Part shown: positions 1 through 5,162 of the stretch, in pieces
Position numbering within the stretch: the first letter of the stretch is position 1
Layout: each line of letters starts with the position of its first letter
NCBI GenBank assembly: GCA_023442905.1
Contig: JAEZWY010000167.1
Location: forward strand, 1 to 6,069
DNA from: Bacillota bacterium
Lineage (GTDB): Bacteria; Bacillota; Bacilli; Lactobacillales; Aerococcaceae
DNA length: 6,069 nucleotides
Direction: 5' to 3'
Position numbers and translations under genes: made by a program
The notes under the pieces: model-generated
Seen by the model: the letters and a program-made list of their open reading frames with translations, nothing else
Databases searched by the model: none
What the model was told of the DNA's origin: nothing

Positions 1-42
1 ATTTTCCTTCTTTCAGTATTCGTCGAGGTTTACTTGAAATAA
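1..42 (+). CDS. possible 3' end of an unidentified upstream gene
   Basis: Frame 1 is open from the window edge to a TAA at 40-42 and reads IFLLSVFVEVYLK. A compact intrinsic terminator overlaps and follows this stop, which is where one expects a gene to end. Thirteen residues are too few to recognise a family. In related lac operons the gene before lacF is often lacD or a regulator, but nothing here identifies either. The open stretch could also be chance and the region a non-coding leader, since a second + frame is open to a TGA near position 98. Confidence 0.25.
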   Translation: MFLLSVFVEVYLK

Positions 43-62
43 GGATATCATGTCCTTTTTTT
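41..62 (+). terminator. intrinsic terminator ahead of the lac module
   Basis: AAGGATA (41-47) pairs with TGTCCTT (51-57), seven pairs with one G-U, around a three-base loop TCA. A run of seven T (56-62) follows. It either ends an upstream gene stopping at 42 or acts as an attenuator of lac transcription. Its 5' arm can also pair with upstream bases (see findings). Confidence 0.6.
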
Positions 63-72
63 GCGTACACAA

Positions 73-116
73 AAATAGTGCCGATGAGACTCAATTGAAT
101 CTCACCAACACTATTT
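73..116. repeat. 44-base imperfect palindrome upstream of lacF
   Basis: The two halves are symmetric about the AATT at 93-96, with four mismatched base pairs out of 22. The arms are AAATAGTG (73-80) and CACTATTT (109-116) outside, and TGAGA (85-89) and TCTCA (100-104) inside. It lies between the upstream terminator and the lacF ribosome binding site and covers the candidate -35 box. It could be an operator for a lac regulator or, as RNA, a long hairpin in the lacF leader. The bases just after it (TTATTAT) are T-rich but not a clean U-tract, so I do not call it a terminator. Confidence 0.6.
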
Positions 117-121
117 ATTAT
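95..121 (+). promoter_or_regulatory. candidate weak promoter for lacFEG
   Basis: TATTAT (116-121) resembles a -10 box with five of six consensus bases. TTGAAT (95-100) could be the -35, but the spacing is only 15 bases, shorter than the usual 16-18. Initiation here would give a leader of about 20 bases before the lacF start. The candidate -35 lies inside the palindrome at 73-116, so a protein bound there would block it. The operon may instead be read from a promoter upstream of the window. Confidence 0.35.
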
Positions 122-134
122 AGAACCAATTAAC

Positions 135-139
135 GGAGG
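135..139 (+). promoter_or_regulatory. lacF ribosome binding site
   Basis: GGAGG lies eight bases before ATG at 148 but only five before the in-frame GTG at 145. The spacing favours the ATG, as does the exact 105-residue match in length to lactococcal LacF. Confidence 0.85.
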
Positions 140-147
140 TAGCAGTG

Positions 148-465
148 ATGAATAAAGAAGAAGCAACTATGATAGGTTTTGAAATTGTCGCATATGCTGG
201 TGAGGCACGGTCAATTTTGGTGGAAGCTTTATCCAAAGCGCGAAACGGCGAATTTGACGAAGCTGAACGATTGGTTGGTGAAGCCAACGAAAGTTTAGTG
301 GATGCCCATAATGCCCAAACAGATATGCTAGCTAAAGAAGCGAGCGGTGAGGATATTGAGTTAGGTTTCATTATGGTCCACGGACAAGACCACCTGATGA
401 CGACCTTGTTGTTAAAAGAAATTGTGACTGATTTTATCGAACTTTACCGTAGAGTAGGTGACTAA
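148..465 (+). CDS. lacF: PTS lactose-specific EIIA component LacF
   Basis: This is the soluble cytoplasmic EIIA protein of the lactose/cellobiose PTS family. It takes phosphate from HPr and passes it to the IIB domain of LacE. The protein has 105 residues, the length I recall for lactococcal LacF, and starts MNKEEATMIGFEIVAYAGEA, very like that family. The phosphorylated histidine is His78 in VHGQDHLMTT, and Asp81 is at the place of the metal-binding aspartate of the LacF trimer. An in-frame GTG at 145 would add one residue, but the ribosome binding site at 135-139 fits ATG 148 better. It is the first gene of lacFEG, and its 3' end contains the lacE ribosome binding site. The HGQDH motif and the neighbours favour lactose over cellobiose or chitobiose. 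Confidence 0.96.
   Translation: MNKEEATMIGFEIVAYAGEARSILVEALSKARNGEFDEAERLVGEANESLVDAHNAQTDMLAKEASGEDIELGFIMVHGQDHLMTTLLLKEIVTDFIELYRRVGD
456..461 (+). promoter_or_regulatory. lacE ribosome binding site inside lacF
   Basis: AGGTGA matches the 3' part of the AGGAGGTGA consensus and lies within the last codons of lacF. It is eight bases before ATG 470 and five before ATG 467. It overlaps the possible GTG start at 458, so that GTG cannot use it. Its location suggests that lacF and lacE translation are coupled. Confidence 0.7.
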
Positions 466-469
466 AATG

Positions 470-2161
470 ATGGACAAATTGATTTCTCAGATTGAGAAGA
501 TGAAGCCATTCTTCGAGAAGTTATCTAGAAATATTTACTTAAGGGCGATTAAAGATGGGTTTATATCAGCCATGCCTGTCGTCTTATTCTCAAGTATTTT
601 TATGCTGATTGCTTATGTACCTAATGTGTGGGGATTCTACTGGAGTGATGAAGTTGTTGCGTTCATTGTAAAACCCTATACCTTCTCAATGGGGATTTTA
701 GGGCTACTCGTTTCAGCAACAACAGCGAGGGCATTAACAGATTCCTATAATAGACGCTTGCCGGCAACCAAGCAGTTAAACCGGGTTTCCACCATGATTG
801 CGGCCATTGTTGTCTTCCTATTCTTTTCATCAACTGAGATCGCACAGGGTGAAGGAGATGCAGTTGTTGCAGGATTCTCATCTGGTTATCTTGGGACAAC
901 AGGGCTATTAGCGGCCTTTGTAGCAGCCTTTATTACCGTGATTGTCTACAACTTCTGTATGAAAAATGACGTTGCCATTCGAATGCCAGAGGAAGTACCA
1001 CCAAACATTTCACAAGCCTTTACTGATGTCATACCTTTCGTGATTGCAGTCATCATTGCTTACGGGATTGACGTAGCCATCCGCGCCTTCACAGGTGTAA
1101 GCTTCGCTCAAGCGGTCATTGAAATGTTCCAACCTCTATTTACAGCCGCTGACGGTTATGTTGGGATTGCCATTATCTATGGTGCTATGGCCTTCTTCTG
1201 GTTTATTGGGATTCATGGACCATCAATTGTTGAACCAGCTATTACAGCCATAGCCTTCTTAAATATGGATGCCAACTTGGCCTTAATTCAAGGCGGGGAA
1301 CAAGCAGCCAACATTATTACACCTGGTTTGCAATATTTCGTTGCAACATTAGGGGGGACAGGGGCAACATTTGTCGTACCTTATCTGTTTATGTGGTTTG
1401 GTAAATCGAAACAAAATAAAGCAGTAGGTAAGGCGTCCTTTATTCCAACCTCATTTGGGGTAAATGAACCCATCCTATTTGGTGGACCTATAGTACTGAA
1501 CCCAGTCTTTTTCGTACCTTTCGTATTGGCGCCAATTATCAACGTTTGGATCTTTAAATTCTTCGTTGAAGTAATCGGCATGAACGGCTTCTCTTACTTC
1601 CTACCATGGCCAACACCAGGTCCAATCGGTATCGTATTAGGGACAGGAATTGCCCCGTTATCCTTTGTGGTCGCAGTCTTACTCATTGTGGTAGATGCAC
1701 TAATCTACTATCCTTTCTTTAAGGTGTATGACAAACAGATTTTAGAAGAAGAAGCAGCTAACGAAACAGAAATTATTGAAGAACAAGCTGAAACAACTGA
1801 AAATGACGATCAAGTTTCAACTGGCAATCATATCAAAGATGAAGTATCTGTCTTAGTCTTATGTGCCGGTGCAGGAACCAGTGGGCTATTAGCCAACGCC
1901 CTAAACAAAGGGGCTAAGGAATACGATGTGCCAGTCGTTGCTGGAGCGGGAGCTTATGGTGCCCATCAAGAGATTATGGGGAACTATGATTTAATTATCT
2001 TAGCCCCACAAGTGGTGTCTAACTATGATGATATTAAGGCAGATGCTGACCGCTTGAATGTAAAATTAGTTAAAACTAAAGGGAAAGAGTATATCTCATT
2101 GACCCGTGATCCAAAAGCCGCATTAGATTTTGTGGATACTGTATTAAATGAAGACCAATAG
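470..2161 (+). CDS. lacE: PTS lactose-specific EIICB component LacE
   Basis: This is the membrane permease of the lactose PTS, which imports lactose and phosphorylates it. From ATG 470 it has 563 residues, close to the roughly 570 of the family. The start SQIEKMKPFFEKLSRNIYLR matches lactococcal LacE. Residues 1 to about 420 are the multi-pass IIC domain, with the substrate-site motifs GIHGPSIVEP (His249) and GVNEPILFG (Glu333). An acidic linker (about 426-456, eleven Asp or Glu) leads to the IIB domain, whose phosphocysteine is Cys465 in VLVLCAGAGTSG. Frame-compatible starts at GTG 458 and ATG 467 would add four residues or one; 470 has the best ribosome spacing and family agreement. It follows lacF without a gap, and lacG begins 25 bases after its stop. 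No break or missing key residue is seen. Confidence 0.96.
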   Translation: MDKLISQIEKMKPFFEKLSRNIYLRAIKDGFISAMPVVLFSSIFMLIAYVPNVWGFYWSDEVVAFIVKPYTFSMGILGLLVSATTARALTDSYNRRLPATKQLNRVSTMIAAIVVFLFFSSTEIAQGEGDAVVAGFSSGYLGTTGLLAAFVAAFITVIVYNFCMKNDVAIRMPEEVPPNISQAFTDVIPFVIAVIIAYGIDVAIRAFTGVSFAQAVIEMFQPLFTAADGYVGIAIIYGAMAFFWFIGIHGPSIVEPAITAIAFLNMDANLALIQGGEQAANIITPGLQYFVATLGGTGATFVVPYLFMWFGKSKQNKAVGKASFIPTSFGVNEPILFGGPIVLNPVFFVPFVLAPIINVWIFKFFVEVIGMNGFSYFLPWPTPGPIGIVLGTGIAPLSFVVAVLLIVVDALIYYPFFKVYDKQILEEEAANETEIIEEQAETTENDDQVSTGNHIKDEVSVLVLCAGAGTSGLLANALNKGAKEYDVPVVAGAGAYGAHQEIMGNYDLIILAPQVVSNYDDIKADADRLNVKLVKTKGKEYISLTRDPKAALDFVDTVLNEDQ

Positions 2162-2173
2162 TCAGAACAAAGT

Positions 2174-2180
2174 AAAGGAG
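2174..2180 (+). promoter_or_regulatory. lacG ribosome binding site
   Basis: AAAGGAG lies six bases before ATG 2187 and only three before ATG 2184. It also lies downstream of the in-frame ATG at 2148, which overlaps the end of lacE and would add 13 residues of non-family sequence. This decides the start at 2187. Confidence 0.8.
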
Positions 2181-2186
2181 TTTATG

Positions 2187-3605
2187 ATGAATTTACCTAT
2201 AGAATTCTTACTAGGTGGCGCAACAGCCGCTTATCAAGCAGAAGGGGCAACGACAAAAGACGGCAAGAGGAAAGTCGCCTGGGACGATTATTTAGAAAAA
2301 CAAGGTCGATTTAAAGCCGATCCTGCGAGTGATTTCTACAATAAATATCCGATAGATTTAAAATTGTCACACGAATTTGGTGTCGATGCTATTCGGGTAT
2401 CCATTGCCTGGTCACGTATTTTTCCTAATGGCGATGATGCAGAGGCGAATCAAGCAGGAGTAGACTTCTACCATAATTTATTCAAAGAAGCGCGGGCTAG
2501 AGGTGTTGAACCCTACGTGACCTTACACCACTTTGATACGCCGGATGCTTTGCATAGTCAAGGAGACTTCTTAAACCAACATACGATTGATAGTTTCGTA
2601 AAATATGCAGCCTTCTGTTTTGAAGAGTATAAAGATGAAGTCAGTTACTGGATTACCTTTAATGAGATTTGGCCTGTAATTAGTGGGCAATATTTAGTAG
2701 GAAAATTCCCACCAGCAATTACTTATGATTTCTCAAAAACTTTGCAAGGACAACATAATATGATGGTTGCCCATGCAAAAGCCATTAAATTATTTAAGGA
2801 CAACCAGTATGATGGTGAGATTGGAATTATTCATTCATTAGAAACGAAGTATCCTTATGAAGGTAAAAAAGAAAATGAGCATGCAGCATTCTTGTATGAT
2901 GTACTTGCGAATAAGTTTTTACTAGATGCTACCTATAAAGGTTACTATACCGAAGAAGTGATGGATGCTGTAAATGAAATACTACTAGCAAATAATGGTG
3001 AAATTCATATTACAGAAGAAGACTTAGCGCATCTTGATGCAGCGAAAGATTTAAATGACTTCCTCGGTATTAACTACTATCAAAGTAATTTTGTTAGAGC
3101 TTACGATGGTGATAATGATATCCACCATAATGGTACTGGGGAGAAAGGCACGTCAGTTTTCGCGTTACATGGTGTTGGTGAGCAAATGTTTGATATGGAC
3201 ATCCCTAGAAATGATTGGGATTGGTTAATTTATCCGGATGGTTTAAGAGATCAAATGGTTCGGGTAGCAAAAGAGTATCCAAACTATAAGAAGATTTATG
3301 TAACTGAAAATGGGATGGGGTATAAGGACGACTTTAACACAGAGTTAATCGATGATACGCCTCGAATTGATTACATCAGAAAGCATTTAATAGCTTGTAC
3401 AGAGGCAATTGATGCTGGTGTCAATGTAGCCGGTTACTTTGTTTGGTCATTGATGGACGTCTTCTCTTGGTCAAACGGCTACAACAAGCGGTATGGTTTA
3501 TTCTATGTTGACTTCGATACGCAAGAAAGATATCCCAAGAAGAGTGCATATTGGTGGAAACAATTGAATGAGAATAGAGATTTAAGCTCAAACGATATAG
3601 GATAA
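2187..3605 (+). CDS. lacG: 6-phospho-beta-galactosidase LacG
   Basis: This is a cytoplasmic glycoside hydrolase family 1 enzyme that splits lactose-6-phosphate, the product of LacE, into glucose and galactose-6-phosphate. From ATG 2187 it has 472 residues; lactococcal LacG has about 468. The N-terminal GGATAAYQAEGA motif is typical. The acid/base is Glu160 in TFNEI and the nucleophile Glu374 in VTENG. The phosphate-binding signature near the C terminus, SWSNGYNKRYG, supplies Ser427, Lys434 and Tyr436. The Trp428 within it is the residue known to favour galactosides, whereas 6-phospho-beta-glucosidases differ here; this supports LacG over BglA. The family-specific FCFEEY and HHFDTPDALHSQGDF segments are intact. 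A longer start at 2148 lacks a usable ribosome binding site. It is the last gene of the module and is followed 11 bases later by a strong terminator. Confidence 0.96.
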   Translation: MNLPIEFLLGGATAAYQAEGATTKDGKRKVAWDDYLEKQGRFKADPASDFYNKYPIDLKLSHEFGVDAIRVSIAWSRIFPNGDDAEANQAGVDFYHNLFKEARARGVEPYVTLHHFDTPDALHSQGDFLNQHTIDSFVKYAAFCFEEYKDEVSYWITFNEIWPVISGQYLVGKFPPAITYDFSKTLQGQHNMMVAHAKAIKLFKDNQYDGEIGIIHSLETKYPYEGKKENEHAAFLYDVLANKFLLDATYKGYYTEEVMDAVNEILLANNGEIHITEEDLAHLDAAKDLNDFLGINYYQSNFVRAYDGDNDIHHNGTGEKGTSVFALHGVGEQMFDMDIPRNDWDWLIYPDGLRDQMVRVAKEYPNYKKIYVTENGMGYKDDFNTELIDDTPRIDYIRKHLIACTEAIDAGVNVAGYFVWSLMDVFSWSNGYNKRYGLFYVDFDTQERYPKKSAYWWKQLNENRDLSSNDIG

Positions 3606-3616
3606 TAGTAGTTAAT

Positions 3617-3655
3617 TAACCATCTAAGGTGGTATACTTTAGATGGTTATTTTTT
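3617..3655 (+). terminator. intrinsic terminator of lacFEG
   Basis: Bases 3617-3629 (TAACCATCTAAGG) pair with 3637-3649, thirteen pairs with one G-U, around a seven-base loop. Six T follow (3650-3655). It begins 11 bases after the lacG stop, so lacG is the end of the operon and no lacX or tagatose-pathway gene follows. Confidence 0.9.
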
Positions 3656-3745
3656 ACTTTTACCTTAAAAGCTACAAATTTTACTAGTAACCTTGCACCA
3701 ATAATTGTAAGTAAACTTGATCATAAAAAGAATTAAGTTAGCATA

Positions 3746-3774
3746 AAAGGTCGGGACTTAGTTCCGGCCTTTTT
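3746..3774 (+). terminator. second intrinsic terminator, no gene attached
   Basis: AAAGGTCGGGAC (3746-3757) pairs over twelve positions, two of them G-U, with GTTCCGGCCTTT (3761-3772) around a TTA loop. The T-run is 3770-3774. On the minus strand only four T would follow, so the + direction is favoured. It may be a backup for the lac terminator or mark the end of a short transcript. Confidence 0.8.
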
Positions 3775-3888
3775 AATATGAGACTTGGAACTTAAATTTT
3801 TTAACGAGACCAATATATTAAAAGCTTTATTCAATCTAGATAAATTTGTAAATGTTTAAGATAGTTATTTCTGGTTATAAATAGATTT

Positions 3889-3897
3889 TGTTATACT
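3889..3897 (+). promoter_or_regulatory. extended -10 promoter for the acetyltransferase gene
   Basis: TGTTATACT combines the TGn extension with a five-of-six -10 box. No good -35 lies 16-18 bases upstream. The expected start near 3904 gives a leader of about 34 bases that includes the ribosome binding site AAGGAG (3924-3929), eight bases before the ATG. This makes the gene independent of the lac operon. Confidence 0.6.
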
Positions 3898-3937
3898 AAG
3901 ATTAAGAAATAGGTTAATGATATAAGGAGTTTCTTTC

Positions 3938-4522
3938 ATGACAACTGAAAAAAATAAGATGATAGCTGGGCTGATTTATGACGCCAACTATGACCAGGAA
4001 TTAATAGACGCCAGAGCGGATGCCAAGGAATTGTGTTATGACTTTAATCATGCACGGCCTAGTGAAAAAGTAAAGCGACAAGATATTATCCGCCAGTTAC
4101 TAGGCAAAACGGGCGAGAGATTTGAAATTGCAGGGCCATTTTATTGTGATTATGGGTTCAACATTGAAATCGGGGAAAACTTTTATGCCAACCACAATTT
4201 AGTCATTCTAGACGGGGCTAAAGTCACATTCGGAGATGATGTCTTTGTTGCCCCAGACTGCGGCTTTTATACAGCCGGACACCCGCTAGATGCAGACCGT
4301 CGCAATAAAGGCTTAGAATATGCTAAACCAATAACAGTCGGCAATAACGTCTGGTTTGGTGGTGGTGTGAAAGTCATGCCAGGTGTAACGATTGGGGACG
4401 GGGCTGTCATTGGTGGCGGTTCAGTAGTCACAAAAGATATCCCATCCAACATGATTGCAGTCGGTAACCCTTGTAAGCCAATCCGTGAAATTACTGAAGC
4501 AGATGCCCGTCGTGACGGTTAA
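3938..4522 (+). CDS. maa: maltose/galactoside O-acetyltransferase, hexapeptide family
   Basis: This is a cytoplasmic acetyltransferase that moves the acetyl group of acetyl-CoA to a sugar hydroxyl; family members act on maltose, glucose or galactosides. The protein has 194 residues. An N-terminal maltose-acetyltransferase cap (about 6-60, with MIAGLIYDANYDQEL and YDFNHARP) precedes a left-handed beta-helix of hexapeptide repeats (about 65-180), visible in FGDDVFVAP, TVGNNVWFGGG and VTIGDGAVIGG. The catalytic histidine is His115 in YTAGHPLD, the same number as in E. coli LacA. GNPCKPIRE near the end closes the coil. The family works as a trimer. It follows lacG but is separated by two terminators and has its own promoter. 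Motifs alone cannot separate Maa from a LacA-type galactoside acetyltransferase or NodL. The next gene's promoter overlaps its stop region. Confidence 0.9.
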   Translation: MTTEKNKMIAGLIYDANYDQELIDARADAKELCYDFNHARPSEKVKRQDIIRQLLGKTGERFEIAGPFYCDYGFNIEIGENFYANHNLVILDGAKVTFGDDVFVAPDCGFYTAGHPLDADRRNKGLEYAKPITVGNNVWFGGGVKVMPGVTIGDGAVIGGGSVVTKDIPSNMIAVGNPCKPIREITEADARRDG

Positions 4523-4524
4523 TC

Positions 4525-4533
4525 TGCTATAAT
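4525..4533 (+). promoter_or_regulatory. extended -10 promoter for the DUF1456 gene
   Basis: TGCTATAAT is a perfect extended -10 box placed three bases after the acetyltransferase stop. No -35 match is visible at the proper distance, which would fall within the end of that coding region. Initiation near 4540 gives a leader of about 19 bases, with AGAGAGG (4542-4548) as ribosome binding site ten bases before the ATG. Confidence 0.65.
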
Positions 4534-4558
4534 AACTATTGAGAGAGGTTGAGATAAA

Positions 4559-5050
4559 ATGAATAATAATGACCGACTAACGCGCTTGCGTTATGCTTTA
4601 GATATCAAAGACGAAGATGTTGTAAAAATTTTCGACATGGGTGGGGCAAGTGTCACAGCTGATCAAGTACGTGCCTTCACTACTTCAACGCGAACTAGTG
4701 AAGACGAGTATGAGCGTGAGTATGAAGAAGTCTTAGACAATGAACACTTTGAACGCTTTTTAAATGGGATTATCACTTCCCAACGTGGCGTCCGTGAAGG
4801 GGCACCGGAACCAAAGCTTGAGTTAACTGACGACAATGCCAACAATCTATTATTGAAGAAAATGAAGATTGCCTTGTCATTGACCACAGAAGATTTGCAT
4901 GAAATCATGGAAGATGCTGGCGGTCGTTTAACTAAAAGTGAATTAGGTGCCGTCTTACGTAAAGAAGGCCACCGCAACTACAAACCATGTGGCGACCGGT
5001 ACGCACGTAACTTCCTAAATGGGTTGAAAATGCGCTACCGCGGGGAATAA
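4559..5050 (+). CDS. DUF1456 (YehS-type) protein with two repeats
   Basis: The protein has 163 residues and no signal peptide or membrane segment, so it should be cytoplasmic. It matches the DUF1456/YehS family, whose biochemical role I do not know to be established. Two copies of one alpha-helical unit are visible. The first (about 3-75) has LRYALDIKDEDVVKIF and ends FERFLNGI; the second (about 95-160) has MKIALSLTTEDLHEIM and ends ARNFLNGLKMRYRG. A charged linker (about 44-66) with many Glu and Asp lies at the end of the first unit. E. coli YehS (about 156 residues) has the same double layout, including the GD..R.FL.GL element near the C terminus, here GDRYARNFLNGL. The gene has its own promoter and is closed by a terminator 37 bases after its stop. 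Confidence 0.88.
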   Translation: MNNNDRLTRLRYALDIKDEDVVKIFDMGGASVTADQVRAFTTSTRTSEDEYEREYEEVLDNEHFERFLNGIITSQRGVREGAPEPKLELTDDNANNLLLKKMKIALSLTTEDLHEIMEDAGGRLTKSELGAVLRKEGHRNYKPCGDRYARNFLNGLKMRYRGE

Positions 5051-5087
5051 ATTACTGTCACATATATAGTAGATAATAGTAGAAATC

Positions 5088-5112
5088 AGGCTGGGGAAAC
5101 CTAGTCTTTTTT
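5088..5112 (+). terminator. intrinsic terminator after the DUF1456 gene
   Basis: AGGCTGGG (5088-5095) pairs with CCTAGTCT (5100-5107) over eight positions, two of them G-U, around a GAAA tetraloop. A run of six T (5107-5112) follows. The next promoter begins ten bases downstream, so the two genes are separate transcription units. Confidence 0.8.
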
Positions 5113-5121
5113 CGTATAAAC

Positions 5122-5130
5122 TGTTATAAT
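5122..5130 (+). promoter_or_regulatory. extended -10 promoter for the rRNA methyltransferase gene
   Basis: TGTTATAAT is a perfect extended -10 box with no good -35 upstream. Initiation near 5137 gives a leader of about 26 bases. A TTGACA at 5134-5139 has no matching -10 downstream and is probably chance. Confidence 0.6.
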
Positions 5131-5148
5131 TTCTTGACAATTGCCAGA

Positions 5149-5155
5149 AGAGGTG
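5149..5155 (+). promoter_or_regulatory. ribosome binding site deciding a TTG start
   Basis: AGAGGTG lies seven bases before TTG 5163. The frame has a stop at 5127-5129 and no ATG or GTG between that stop and the TTG. This site therefore supports the TTG as the true start. Confidence 0.75.
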
Positions 5156-5162
5156 TGAAACA

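Larger units (their letters stand above)
3606..3937. other. 332-base gene-free interval
   Basis: The interval holds the lac terminator (3617-3655), a second terminator (3746-3774), an AT-rich tract without a convincing open frame, and the acetyltransferase promoter and ribosome binding site (3889-3929). The few ATG codons on the + strand lead to stops within a few codons. The 90 bases between the two terminators contain no gene that I can support. Confidence 0.7.

Noticed and set aside
1..119. A BglG/LacT-type RAT antiterminator site
   Set aside because: I looked for the RAT consensus with its GGxTTGTTACTG and GCAGGCAAAACC halves and found no adequate match, although a terminator is present.
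1..147. A catabolite-responsive element (cre) for CcpA
   Set aside because: The best candidate, TGAAATAAGGATATCA at 35-50, lacks the central CG and fails the consensus. Control by CcpA may lie upstream of the window.
111..371. Antisense open frame opposite lacF
   Set aside because: It lies opposite a well-identified gene, has a serine- and alanine-rich composition typical of reverse-frame artefacts, and has no recognisable family.
663..1581. Antisense open frames opposite lacE (663-899 and 1381-1581)
   Set aside because: They lie inside a clear coding gene, have no family resemblance, and show no convincing ribosome binding site.
2148..2186. A longer lacG starting at ATG 2148, overlapping lacE
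   Set aside because: The added 13 residues do not match LacG proteins, and the strong AAAGGAG at 2174-2180 is placed for the ATG at 2187.
4267..4977. Antisense open frames opposite the acetyltransferase and DUF1456 genes (4267-4452 and 4663-4977)
   Set aside because: Both are mirror frames of conserved proteins and show proline- or serine-rich artefact composition.
5134..5139. Perfect -35 box TTGACA
   Set aside because: No -10 box lies 16-18 bases downstream, and the ribosome binding site of the next gene occupies that zone.
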